A stretch of 64,000 bases of DNA from Halobacteriales archaeon QS_4_70_19 (GCA_003020985.1 PXRM01000015.1:1-64000), one strand, 5' to 3'. Numbered from the stretch's first letter, positions 9,206 through 16,796 are shown. The notes: generated by a model from the sequence alone, not told the origin. Made by a program: numbers and translations.

Positions 9206-10174
9206 TCAGTCAGCGCCGACGCGGTCGGCGCCCTCGATGTGGACGAGTTCCTCCACCGGCGGCAGTTCGGCGTCGCGGGAGGTGATGATCTCGATGCGCC
9301 GGGAGAGCTTCTCGCTGGCGTACTCGACGAGCGGCGTGCTGTCGAAGTCCGTGTCGTACTGGTCGTCGTCGACGATGCCGGCGATGTGAGGGAGGAGCTC
9401 CTGGAGCGTCTCCTGGATGATGGCCTCGTCGACGTCCCCGTTCTCGACGTGCTGCTGGACCTTGTGCATCCCGAAGCCGACGTGCCGGCCCTCGTCGCTC
9501 CGGATGCGGGTGATGCCCTCGATGAGCCCGTCGAGCATCGTCTGCTCGCGGCCCTCCTCCTGGTACTGCTCCAGTTCCGGCCCGGTGTCCGAGTACTGGG
9601 CCTGGTAGCCGTAGTACGCGGTCTGGGCGAGCACGGACTCGACGGCGAGGTGGTAGTGGCAGTACGCGAGAACGCGGTTGCGGGGCGTGTTCTCGCCGTC
9701 CTCGAGCAGTCTGTGCATCGCGGCCTCCGTCTCGTCGAACAGCTGCGTGTAGGCGTCGTTGAAGAACTCGTCCGCCGTCGGCGGGAGCCGCTCGATGCCC
9801 CGCTCCTCGGCCGCGGGGTCGATGACCTCGCGCCAGTAGCGGTCGAAGAAGACCGCGTGCTTGGCCTCCTCGTAGATCTGGCTGGAGACGAACATCTGGT
9901 CGTCGATGTCGTCGAGGGCGATGGCCAGCGGTGCGAGGTCCTCCGTGACGGCCTCCTCCCCGGCGCCGAACTTCGCGACGGAGGAGCGAAAGCCCCGGAA
10001 CTCCTCGTCGGTCCAGTCCGACTCGACGATGCGCTCGCGGTCCTGCTCCAGCAGTTCCCGTGGGATGTCCTCGTAGGGGTCCCAGTGGCGGTAGACGGCG
10101 TTCCTGAAGTAGCCCCCCGCGAAGGAGTCGGGGTCCAGCCGCATCGTCCGGTCGCTGTCCGCGTAGCGTGACAT
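9206..10174 (-). CDS. R2-like diiron/dimetal oxidase (ribonucleotide reductase small-subunit-like)
   Basis: 322 residues from ATG 10174; an in-frame ATG at 10201 is an alternative, closer to the TATA box. Ferritin-like fold with metal-ligand motifs: YEEAKHAVFFDRYW (E-x-x-H, about residues 95-108), HYHLAVES near 170, and RSDEGRHVGFGMHKV near 225. This matches the R2-like ligand-binding oxidase group or archaeal R2-like proteins annotated as ribonucleoside-diphosphate reductase beta. No large-subunit gene is nearby, so a role in nucleotide reduction is not supported by context; an oxidase acting on a hydrophobic substrate is the alternative. Confidence 0.85.
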   Translation of the reverse strand: MSRYADSDRTMRLDPDSFAGGYFRNAVYRHWDPYEDIPRELLEQDRERIVESDWTDEEFRGFRSSVAKFGAGEEAVTEDLAPLAIALDDIDDQMFVSSQIYEEAKHAVFFDRYWREVIDPAAEERGIERLPPTADEFFNDAYTQLFDETEAAMHRLLEDGENTPRNRVLAYCHYHLAVESVLAQTAYYGYQAQYSDTGPELEQYQEEGREQTMLDGLIEGITRIRSDEGRHVGFGMHKVQQHVENGDVDEAIIQETLQELLPHIAGIVDDDQYDTDFDSTPLVEYASEKLSRRIEIITSRDAELPPVEELVHIEGADRVGAD

Positions 10175-10228
10175 GCCCTCACGTGGTGGGCTGTCGAGCA
10201 TCAAGCCTTCGCCGTGCAATCGAGCGTA

Positions 10229-10236
10229 GTTAAATA
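10229..10236 (-). promoter_or_regulatory. TATA box of the R2-like oxidase gene
   Basis: Minus-strand TATTTAAC at 10236-10229. Initiation would fall near 10206, giving a 5-base leader if ATG 10201 is used or about 32 bases if ATG 10174 is used. A weak purine stretch (GTGAGGGC) precedes the latter. Confidence 0.5.
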
Positions 10237-10273
10237 GGGGGCGGTGATTAGCGGCCCGACGACGACTTTCCGG

Positions 10274-10732
10274 TCAGGCCGACTCCACGAGGTCCGACAG
10301 CGCCTCGCGTGCGTTCTCGACGGCGGTTTCGCGTTTCGCCGGGTAGGCCTCGACCTTCGCGCGGAGCGTGACTCCCTCGCCCAGCGCGACGCGGCCCCGG
10401 AAGGCGGCCTGCTTGTCCAGCGAGAGGAACAGCGAGCAGTTGTCGTCGACGCGCTCGTCCAGTTCGTCCAGCACGCGGTCGACGTCGTCGGCGCCGGCCA
10501 GCGTCCCGAGGACGTGTCGCATCTCCTCGGCCCGCTCCAGCCGCGTCGAGAGGACGAGGATGCGGTCGCCGTTGAACCCCTCCGTCTCGACCCGTTCGAG
10601 CTCGGGCGGGTCCCGCGGGTCGTCGTCGCGCTCGGGGAGGAAGTGGGCGAGCGCGTCCGTGACCCGGTTCTCGTCCTCCGTGGCGTAGCAGAACGTCCGC
10701 AGTTCGACGTAGTGGAAGGGGACCGACGCCAT
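10274..10732 (-). CDS. RNA-binding protein of the archaeal exosome-associated PF01877 family
   Basis: 152 residues. Begins MASVPFHYVELRTFCYATED and contains the typical TEGFNGDRILVLSTRLERAEEM and NCSLFLSLDKQAAFRG segments of the archaeal 'RNA-binding domain' family often linked to exosome genes. It is likely a small dsRNA- or structured RNA-binding protein in RNA processing. The stop of the upstream small gene (10740) lies 7 bases before its ATG, so the two are an operon. Family recognition is good, molecular role inferred. Confidence 0.8.
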   Translation of the reverse strand: MASVPFHYVELRTFCYATEDENRVTDALAHFLPERDDDPRDPPELERVETEGFNGDRILVLSTRLERAEEMRHVLGTLAGADDVDRVLDELDERVDDNCSLFLSLDKQAAFRGRVALGEGVTLRAKVEAYPAKRETAVENAREALSDLVESA

Positions 10733-10739
10733 CAGGGCG

Positions 10740-10958
10740 TTACTCCTCGGCCGCGGCCTCGTCGTCCTCGAGGTCCTCGTCGGGCGCTGCCTCCAGCGCG
10801 TCCTCGGAGATGCCGGCCTCCTGGCCGTCGTCGAACTGGATCATGTAGGTGGCGTCGCCGAACATCGTCTCGGAGACCTGCGTGACCTCGCCGACCTGCC
10901 CGTCGTACTCGCTGTGTTCGTCGTGCAGCACGACCGTGTCGCCCTTCTCGAAGCTCAT
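10740..10958 (-). CDS. Small DUF1918-like beta-barrel protein
   Basis: 72 residues from ATG 10958. MSFEKGDTVVLHDEHSEYDGQVGEV followed by FGDATYMIQFDDGQEAGI suggests an SH3-like small barrel as in DUF1918 or hibernation-type domains, with an acidic tail of about 18 residues. The upstream frame extension (MFLRRRGES) is unlikely. It precedes the PF01877 gene by 7 bases. The function is unknown; a nucleic-acid or ribosome-associated role would fit the fold but is inference. Confidence 0.75.
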   Translation of the reverse strand: MSFEKGDTVVLHDEHSEYDGQVGEVTQVSETMFGDATYMIQFDDGQEAGISEDALEAAPDEDLEDDEAAAEE

Positions 10959-11170
10959 GGCCGTCGATTCTCCGCGCCGGCGCAAAAACACGTTGGTTCA
11001 CGCCGGGCCGCGACACCGGTCGCTCGAACGCCCCGCTCGGGCCGGTCCGGCTCCGTCCCGCCCGACGCCCTGCCGTGCCCGGCGCCTCCACGGTCGATCG
11101 GTTCGGGTCGGAACCGGAGGTATCGGCAACTGTCGAACGGTTTTTGCGGTGCCACGTCGTACTCCGGGCC

Positions 11171-11266
11171 ATGTCCGCTCTCGTTCGCTCTCCCTCTCGG
11201 TCCGCGACCGCGGCCCCACCTCCGGCGTCGTCCCCGAGTCGAGCCGCCGTGTCCGGGGTGGTCTGA
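11171..11266 (+). CDS. Possible 31-residue leader ORF overlapping the NUDIX start
   Basis: ATG 11171 opens 31 codons (MSALVRSPSRS... ending AAVSGVV) whose TGA overlaps the NUDIX ATG (TGATG). A T-rich TTTTTGC at 11140-11146 upstream could be its promoter region. The composition (Ser/Ala/Pro/Arg) is not convincingly protein-like, so it may simply be the NUDIX leader. It fills most of the otherwise empty 10959-11265 gap, in which I see nothing else. Confidence 0.25.
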   Translation: MSALVRSPSRSATAAPPPASSPSRAAVSGVV

Positions 11267-11826
11267 TGGCACTGGACGACCTCTGGTACCTCGCCGACGA
11301 GGCCGACCAGCGCGCGGAGCAGGCCTACCACCGGCTCCGCGAGCGCCACGACGGGTTCATCGAGCGGCGCCGCGAGAAACGCGTCTCCCGCCGTCGCTTC
11401 CGGACGCTCGCCGGCCGCATCCGTGACTCCGGTGCCCCCTACGGTGCCCACACCATCGTTTACCGCCCGTCCGGTGACCTGCTGCTCGTCCGCCACGACG
11501 CGGTCGACATGTGGGTGCTCCCGGGCGGCGAGGTCGACCCCGGCGAGAGCTTCCACGGAACCGCCCGCCGCGAACTCGCCGAGGAGGCGGGCGTGGAGGT
11601 GTCGTACGAGGGGCTGGGCGTCCTCGGCCGCGTCGAGGTCAGTGCCGGGAGCTACGACACGTGGGGCGTCCTCCCGGTGTACGCCGCCCGGGCGTCGGCG
11701 GAGGCGACACCCCGCGTCCGCGACCCGGACGGCGAGATCAGCGAGGCGCGCTGGTTCACCGAGCTCCCGGAGGACACCCGCGACCGCGACATCCTCCGCG
11801 AGTGGCGCCGTCGGTGGCTCGACTAG
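11266..11826 (+). CDS. NUDIX hydrolase
   Basis: 186 residues from ATG 11266. An N-terminal helical region rich in Arg/Glu (residues 1-55) precedes the NUDIX domain. The NUDIX box is complete: GGEVDPGESFHGTARRELAEEAG at about residues 86-108, with the REx2EE core. Such enzymes cleave nucleoside diphosphates linked to another group. The haloarchaeal subgroup with this N-terminal extension has no assigned substrate. The start overlaps the stop of a possible short leader ORF. Confidence 0.9.
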   Translation: MALDDLWYLADEADQRAEQAYHRLRERHDGFIERRREKRVSRRRFRTLAGRIRDSGAPYGAHTIVYRPSGDLLLVRHDAVDMWVLPGGEVDPGESFHGTARRELAEEAGVEVSYEGLGVLGRVEVSAGSYDTWGVLPVYAARASAEATPRVRDPDGEISEARWFTELPEDTRDRDILREWRRRWLD

Positions 11827-11853
11827 GCCGCCGTCGGTACCTGGGCCGTCCGG

Positions 11854-12258
11854 TCAGGTGAGGCCGGCACGCGACACCAGCACCCCGTCGCGGCTGATGG
11901 CCACCCGTACGTAGCCGCGGATCCCTCCGTCCTCGTCGTCGGCGGGCGGGAACGAGAGCGTCCGCGAGGACCGGTCCTCTCCCCCGGTCGTCGCGACCAC
12001 CTCGAAGTCGCCGGCCTGCTCCATGACGACCGCCGAGGTCCGGCGCTCCCCGGCCGGCACGTCGAAGGTCCCGTCGAGACGCTGGTCGCCGCTCGCCGTC
12101 GCGACCTGCACCCGGACCGTCTGCGGGAAGTTCGTCCGGTTGTAGCAGTGGACGGTGCCGTCCGGCGGTCCCTCCGACTCGACGGTGCTACAGCCGGCCG
12201 TCAGAACGGTGCCGCATGCGAGCCACCCCAGCAGCCCCCGGCGCGTGGTCAGGTCCAC
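11854..12258 (-). CDS. Tat-exported lipoprotein of unknown function
   Basis: 134 residues. The N-terminus has a twin arginine (TTRRGLLG, residues 4-11), a hydrophobic core and a lipobox LTAGC with Cys23, so it should be exported folded by Tat and lipid-anchored outside. The mature part is a small beta-rich domain (HCYNRTNFPQTVRVQVATA, TFDVPAGERRTSAVVMEQAG) resembling the Ig-like single-domain lipoproteins common in haloarchaea. No function is recognisable. Confidence 0.75.
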   Translation of the reverse strand: MDLTTRRGLLGWLACGTVLTAGCSTVESEGPPDGTVHCYNRTNFPQTVRVQVATASGDQRLDGTFDVPAGERRTSAVVMEQAGDFEVVATTGGEDRSSRTLSFPPADDEDGGIRGYVRVAISRDGVLVSRAGLT

Positions 12259-12306
12259 GCCACGTCAGGCGACGGCCACCGACAAGTGCGTTCCGGCGCG
12301 GTCCCG

Positions 12307-13149
12307 TCAGCCGTCGGCGCCGTGGTCGACGCCGGGACGGGACTCGGCGTCCATCCGCCGCAGCGTCGCCCGTGCCTGCGAGGCGTCGTAGCCGAACAGC
12401 ACCCGGTCGGCGTACTCGCCCGCCACCCGGACGGCCTTCGTGAGGTTGTCGAGGTCGACGTTGACGGCGTACAGCTCCAGCGAGAACGGCGTCTCCAGCT
12501 CCGCACGGCGGTCGGCCCACGCGGACGCGAGAATCTCCAGCCAGTAGGTCGTCCCGTACGCGGTATCGTAGATGGGGACGACGAACTCGTCGACGTACTC
12601 GGCCAGCGCCTCGAGGTCGAGTCCAGCACGCTCGAACAGATGGCCCGGGTAGGGGTCGGGGTAGACAGTCAGGTAGAGGTCGCCGGGGACGTGCGCGCGG
12701 GCGGTCGCTACGAAGTCCGTGATGACCTCCGCCCGCCACTCCTCGCGGTCGTCGAAGCCGCTGTCGGCGAAGGCCTCGTCACAGCGGTCGCAGTGGCAGT
12801 ACTCCCCCCGCGGCCAGCCCACGTCGTCCAGCCGGACGTCGCCGTTGACCGCGGCGCAGTCCTCGATGATGTCGAGCAGGCCGCGCTTGTAGTCCGCGAC
12901 CGTCGGGTCCATGTAGTCCCAGTCGAAGTAGTCGCGCTCGCGGGTCGCCTTGCGGCCCTCGGGGTCCTCGGGCACGAGGTCCGGGTTCCCGGTGGCCGCG
13001 GCGTTGTCTGCGAAGCACGACACCATGTTGACGGCCGTCGGCTCGGGCTCCGAGGGTTTCCCGGCGACGGACTTCACCTCGTAGAAGCCGACGTCGAACT
13101 CCGGCCACTCCAGTTCCGCGGCGTTGCGCGTGACGACCCCGTACTCCAT
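12307..13149 (-). CDS. Putative TIM-barrel, glycosidase-like protein
   Basis: 280 residues. I do not recognise a named family with certainty. The pattern is that of a (beta/alpha)8 hydrolase: DVGFYEVKS at the start, LDDVGWPRGEYCHCDRCDEAF (CxCxxC, residues about 108-128), DLYLTVYPDPYPGHLF, VDEFVVPIYDTAYGT near 190, and SLELYAVNVD near 220. The 'Y-C-H-C-xx-C' plus DEF/VPIYD arrangement recalls GH10/GH13-like or DUF4015-type barrels. No signal peptide, so it is cytoplasmic. It is downstream of a tiny membrane-protein gene and the histidine kinase on the same strand. Confidence 0.6.
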   Translation of the reverse strand: MEYGVVTRNAAELEWPEFDVGFYEVKSVAGKPSEPEPTAVNMVSCFADNAAATGNPDLVPEDPEGRKATRERDYFDWDYMDPTVADYKRGLLDIIEDCAAVNGDVRLDDVGWPRGEYCHCDRCDEAFADSGFDDREEWRAEVITDFVATARAHVPGDLYLTVYPDPYPGHLFERAGLDLEALAEYVDEFVVPIYDTAYGTTYWLEILASAWADRRAELETPFSLELYAVNVDLDNLTKAVRVAGEYADRVLFGYDASQARATLRRMDAESRPGVDHGADG

Positions 13150-13234
13150 ACGCGAGGCTCTCGGGCGAGACGGTAAGAGGTGTCGTTCGCCGGCGCACGG
13201 CGGCGCCGGGGGCGGTGCGGAGGGCGTCGACGGG

Positions 13235-13303
13235 CTACCGGCGGACGAGGTAGACGGCGACGATGGCGAGCAGGACGACGACCGCGAGTGCCTTCTTCGA
13301 CAT
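13235..13303 (-). CDS. 22-residue single-helix membrane microprotein
   Basis: ATG at 13303 opens MSKKALAVVVLLAIVAVYLVRR followed by a stop: two lysines, one transmembrane helix, then two arginines. Minus-strand GGATTATCC near 13333-13341 lies about 30 bases upstream and could be the TATA box of a leaderless mRNA. Composition and promoter make a real microprotein plausible; no function can be given. Confidence 0.5.
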   Translation of the reverse strand: MSKKALAVVVLLAIVAVYLVRR

Positions 13304-13350
13304 ACGCCGGAGGACGGCGGGCCCCCGGATAATCCTTGCGGGGGGACGTG

Positions 13351-14433
13351 TCAGTCGGCGGCAGTGTGGAACTCGAATCGGGCCCCGCCGGCCTCGCTCT
13401 CCGTCGCCGTCACCGACCAGTCGTGGGCCTCAGCGATGGCCCGGACGATGCTCAGGCCGAGGCCGGTTCCCCGGTCGGTGGTCGAGTAGCCACGCTCGAA
13501 CACCGCCTCGCGATCCGCCGTCGGGATGCCGACGCCGTCGTCCTCGACGTAGAACCCGTCCGTGTCGCTCTCCTCCGCGCTCCAGCCGTCCGGGTCCAGG
13601 CGGCCGACCTCCACGTGGAGCGGGTCGCCCCCGTCCCGCGGGCCGTGCTGGACCGCGTTCCTGAAGAGGTTCTCCAGCAGGGCCCGGAGTCGCTCCTCGT
13701 CGGCCGTGACGGTCATCCCGTCCGTCCGCACCGACAGCGTCGCGGTTTCCGCGCCCGCTAGCTCCCACGAGCGGCGGGCCACACGCTCCAGGTCGACCGA
13801 CGTGGGTTCGCCGACCGTCCGGCCGCTCTTCGCCAGGGTCAGGACGCCCTGGATCAGCAGTTCCATCCGGTCCAGCGACGTCTCCAGCGTCGCGATGTAC
13901 TCGGCCGCGCGCCCCTCGGGCTCGATCTCCGCCTCGAGCAGCGACAGCGTCGCCATCGTCGTGTTGAGGGGATCCCGGAGGTCGTGGCTGACGACCGCGG
14001 CGAACTGTTCGAGCCGTTCGTTCTGCTGCTCCAGTCGCTCGTTCGCCGCCGCCAGTTCGCGCTCCCGCTCGACCCGCCCGGAGATGTCCCGCATGACCCC
14101 CGACAACACGCGCTCGCCCCGGTGCTCGTGTTCATCGAACCGGATCGAGAGCGGTACCTCGTGACCGTCCGCGTGCAGGCCGGGGAACTCGATGTCGTCC
14201 CAGTCCAGCGACCGCTCCCCGGTCGCCAGGTACTCGGTGACCGCGTTCCGGTGGCGGTCCCGGAACCGGTCGGGCATGAGCGTGGTCAGCGGTTCCCCCT
14301 CGATCGCCGCGGGGTCGTGGCCCAGGAGCCGCTCGACGCCCTCGTTGGCGAACAGGATCTCGCTCTCGGTGTCGATGGTGACGATGGCGTCCCGGCTCCG
14401 GGACACCAGCCCCTCGAAGAACGACGGCTCCAT
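13351..14433 (-). CDS. PAS-domain sensor histidine kinase
   Basis: 360 residues from ATG 14433, where PAS homology begins (FFEGLVSRSRDAIVTIDTES); the upstream frame lacks similarity. Order: PAS domain (1-110), PAC segment (RVLSGVMRDISGRVERER), coiled linker (120-140), HisKA with phospho-acceptor His near 147 (VVSHDLRDPLN), and HATPase_c with N-box LLENLFRNAVQHG near 254, DDGVGIP near 300 and GTGLGLSIV near 323. No transmembrane segment, so it is a cytoplasmic kinase sensing an internal signal or redox state. No response regulator is adjacent, the usual situation in haloarchaea. Confidence 0.92.
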   Translation of the reverse strand: MEPSFFEGLVSRSRDAIVTIDTESEILFANEGVERLLGHDPAAIEGEPLTTLMPDRFRDRHRNAVTEYLATGERSLDWDDIEFPGLHADGHEVPLSIRFDEHEHRGERVLSGVMRDISGRVERERELAAANERLEQQNERLEQFAAVVSHDLRDPLNTTMATLSLLEAEIEPEGRAAEYIATLETSLDRMELLIQGVLTLAKSGRTVGEPTSVDLERVARRSWELAGAETATLSVRTDGMTVTADEERLRALLENLFRNAVQHGPRDGGDPLHVEVGRLDPDGWSAEESDTDGFYVEDDGVGIPTADREAVFERGYSTTDRGTGLGLSIVRAIAEAHDWSVTATESEAGGARFEFHTAAD

Positions 14434-14702
14434 CGTCACCGCGTGGGTCGGAGCGTCGCCGACCCGGCCGGGAACGGCCGGGGACGACGACCCGGGCGGC
14501 CAGTGCCGACCCGCGACGTGGCCGTCTGCAGACGTTGCATATACGATGGACGTGTATGATCGGTTTAACCGTTGGGGAGCCCGCCGCCCGCACCGGATCC
14601 CGTTGCACTCGTCGGCTCTCACCTCCTCTTCGTCCGCTCGGTCCACGGCCCGCACGAGCCGACCCCGCGTGGCTTTTCACGCCGAGCGGCGTAGCCTGGC
14701 CC

Positions 14703-15206
14703 ATGAGTAGCGCCAATCGGAGCGACGTGCCGCCGGAGACGGTCGGCGTCTCGCTGGAACCGGAGGGGGTCGAGGTCACCTACACGGACGGCCGGTCGGT
14801 CCTCTACCACGGCGTCCCCGAACGCACCGAGGGCAGGGTCGTCTCGGGCCCGGGGAAGAACGTGCACGTCCTCGTCACGGACCCGACGGAGACGGAGGGC
14901 GTGATGGTGTACGTCAACGACCGGAAGACGGACGACGAGATCCTCGAGTCGAGCGGCGTCGGCCGCGTCATCCTCGATCGCGAGGAGTCCGACGCCGTCT
15001 TCCCGGGCGTCGAGGTCACCAACCACGGCTACCGCATCGAAGTGGTCGCTGACCCCGAGCAGGCCCGTGGCCGGGTGTTCGTCTTCGTCGAGGACGAACT
15101 CTCCGAGCAGTCCTACGAGATCGTCGCGCCGCCCGAGGAGGGCGCCGATGGCGACGCGGGTGGCGCGGCAGATGCCGACGCCGACACCGTCGACGGGGAC
15201 ACCTGA
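14703..15206 (+). CDS. DUF5796 family protein
   Basis: 167 residues from ATG 14703. Contains the haloarchaeal DUF5796 pattern: VSLEPEGVEVTYTDGRSVLYHG, then HVLVTDPTETEGVMVYVNDRKT and SSGVGRVILDREESDAVFPGVEV, ending in a Glu/Asp-rich tail. Function unknown. Its stop overlaps the ATG of the next gene (TGATG), so the two proteins are probably made together. It lies divergent from the histidine kinase; AT-rich sequences at 14537-14570 between them could serve promoters for either side. Confidence 0.8.
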   Translation: MSSANRSDVPPETVGVSLEPEGVEVTYTDGRSVLYHGVPERTEGRVVSGPGKNVHVLVTDPTETEGVMVYVNDRKTDDEILESSGVGRVILDREESDAVFPGVEVTNHGYRIEVVADPEQARGRVFVFVEDELSEQSYEIVAPPEEGADGDAGGAADADADTVDGDT

Positions 15207-15448
15207 TGCCACTGCAGAAACGCTGGGAACCCCTGGAGCGGGCCACGGTCGGGAAGGTCCCGGACCGCTACGGCGTCTACGAACTCGGCGACGCCGACGG
15301 GACCGTCCTCGCCGTCGACCACGGGCCGCTCCGGGACGACATCAAGGAGGCGCTCGCCTACCGCGACGCCCCGAAGGTCCGCTGGGAGGCCTGCCAGAAC
15401 CGCGAGCACGCCGAGCGGCTCGCGGAGGAGCATCGCGACCGGCTCTGA
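15206..15448 (+). CDS. Small conserved haloarchaeal protein, GIY-YIG-like N-terminus
   Basis: 80 residues, coupled to the DUF5796 gene by a TGATG overlap. KVPDRYGVYELGDADGTVLAVDHG resembles the beta-hairpin start of GIY-YIG domains (GVY-x-L-x-D-x-x-G), but the catalytic Arg/Glu helix of nucleases is not evident, and the protein is too short for a full domain. The C-terminal half (KVRWEACQNREHAERLAEEHRDRL) is one long helix. I would call it a haloarchaea-specific protein of unknown role (DUF7508-like). Confidence 0.7.
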   Translation: MPLQKRWEPLERATVGKVPDRYGVYELGDADGTVLAVDHGPLRDDIKEALAYRDAPKVRWEACQNREHAERLAEEHRDRL

Positions 15449-15510
15449 GATAATTCGGATACGGTCGTCACATTCGGATTGGAAGGGTCGTATTGCTTGA
15501 GAGATATCCA

Positions 15511-15517
15511 TATAATA
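15511..15517 (+). promoter_or_regulatory. Orphan TATA box in intergenic region
   Basis: TATAATA at 15511-15517, within ATCCATATAATACTAATCC, the best TATA-like sequence in this 289-bp gap. No gene starts 25-30 bases downstream on either strand with convincing coding character. It may drive a short RNA ending at the T-tracts near 15637-15655. Confidence 0.35.
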
Positions 15518-15584
15518 CTAATCCGCGAGTTTTCGACGGAGAATGAGGGAGAACGGACGACCATCGAGTACTGCATCGGCGCGT

Positions 15585-15720
15585 CGCGGGCGCGCCGTTC
15601 ACCGGCGCGAGGGCGCGAAGCGGCCGAGCGGCGGCCTTTTTTCTGAACGTTTTTTGCGCCGAGTGGTTCGTCGGCGGAGCCGACGAACGAACAGCTGGCC
15701 GGCGGAGCCGGCCAGCCGGT
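15585..15720 (+). repeat. Composite intergenic element with T-tracts and paired 21-nt hairpins
   Basis: Contains CCTTTTTTCTGAACG and TTTTTTGCGC (15635-15659), then GAGTGGTTCG at 15661-15670, a hairpin at 15667-15687 (arms TTCGTCGGC/GCCGACGAA, loop GGA), a 7-nt spacer CGAACAG, and a second hairpin at 15695-15715 (arms CTGGCCGGC/GCCGGCCAG, loop GGA). The hairpin pair recurs at 31055-31103, a single arm type at 30606-30626, and the T-tract core in reverse near 53018-53049. It sits just past the 3' end of the FKBP gene. Confidence 0.75.
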
Positions 15721-15737
15721 ACGTGAGGGGCGTCCGT

Positions 15738-16796
15738 TCAGAGTTCCTCGGCGATCTCGTCGGCGTCGATGTCGGCCTCCTCCAGCGCGGCCTCGATGTC
15801 GGCCTCGTCGACGTCCTCGCCGCCGGGGCCGCCGCCACCCATGCCGCCCATCATGCCGCCCATGCCGCCCATCATGCCGCCGGAGCCGTCGAGGACCTCC
15901 TGGACGATGATGCGGTCGATGTCGCTCTTGTCGATCACCTCCTGGGCGATCTGTGCCTTCTGCATCATCCACTGCTGGTTCATCGAGAGCTGCGGGGTGG
16001 ACTCGACGTACAGCGTGAGCTTCTCGACCTCCTCCGTGACGGTCTCGGGCTCGGCGTCGACGGCTTCGTCGTCCGCCTGAGGCGTCTCCGACGCCTCTCC
16101 GTCCTCGTCGGGCTGCTCGACGCGGGTCTCCTCGACCTCGTCGGTCTCGAGGTGCATCTCCAGCTCCATGTCGAGGAACATCCCGAGCAGGCCGCGGGCC
16201 CGCTCGAGCTGGTCGGTGACCTCGCCGAGTATCTCGAAGTCGTACTCGATGTCCTCGCCGGCGAGGGGGTGGTTGAAGTCGACGCGCGCGCGGCCGCCGA
16301 CGATGGTCTCGAGCACGCCCTGCTCGCCGTCAATCTGGACGCGGGCGCCGGGGTAGCGATCGTCCTCGTCGATCTTGTCGGCCGAGACCGTGCGGACGCG
16401 CTCCTCGTCGTACTCGCCGAAGGCCTCCTCGGCGGAGATGGTGACGGAGCCGGAGTCGCCGGGCTCGCCACCGACGATGGCGTCCTCGACGGACTCGAAC
16501 AGGTGGCCCGAGCCCAGCACGATGACGCGCGGCTCGAAGGTCCCCTGGTCGGCGACGCCCTCCTCCTCGGCGACCTCGGGGTCGGTGGTGTCGACCAGCT
16601 GGTCGCCCTCGACCGTGCGTGCGGTGTAGTCGATGCGGACGAAGTCGTCGTCCTGCAGTCCCTCGGTCTCCTCGGACTCCGCCTCGGCGTCGGCCGCCTC
16701 CGACTCCGGACTCCCTTCTTCTGCCTCGGCGTCGGCCGCCTCGGCCTCGGCGTCGGCGGCTGTCTCCTCGACGTCCTCGTCGGATTCGTCGCTCAT
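15738..16796 (-). CDS. FKBP-type peptidyl-prolyl isomerase with Gly/Met-rich tail
   Basis: 352 residues from ATG 16796. An acidic disordered leader (about 45 residues, Ala/Glu/Asp repeats) precedes a SlyD-like FKBP domain (DDFVRIDYTARTVEGDQLVDTT, then GSGHLFESVEDAIVGGEPGD) with an inserted flap, FNHPLAGEDIEYDFEILGEV, and a trigger-factor-like C-terminal helical part. Residues 304-326 are almost only Gly and Met with one Pro, like the GGM tails of chaperonins, followed by an acidic end (DEADIEAALEEADI) that resembles a UBA-like or NAC-like helix. Role: prolyl isomerisation and holding of nascent or unfolded proteins. Confidence 0.92.
   Translation of the reverse strand: MSDESDEDVEETAADAEAEAADAEAEEGSPESEAADAEAESEETEGLQDDDFVRIDYTARTVEGDQLVDTTDPEVAEEEGVADQGTFEPRVIVLGSGHLFESVEDAIVGGEPGDSGSVTISAEEAFGEYDEERVRTVSADKIDEDDRYPGARVQIDGEQGVLETIVGGRARVDFNHPLAGEDIEYDFEILGEVTDQLERARGLLGMFLDMELEMHLETDEVEETRVEQPDEDGEASETPQADDEAVDAEPETVTEEVEKLTLYVESTPQLSMNQQWMMQKAQIAQEVIDKSDIDRIIVQEVLDGSGGMMGGMGGMMGGMGGGGPGGEDVDEADIEAALEEADIDADEIAEEL

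Noticed and set aside
10959-11265. A structured RNA in the gap before the NUDIX gene
   Set aside because: No stable conserved-looking fold or terminator seen; only a weak short ORF.
15585-15720. CRISPR-like repeat array
   Set aside because: Hairpins occur as single pairs, not as regularly spaced repeats with spacers; no cas genes in the window.
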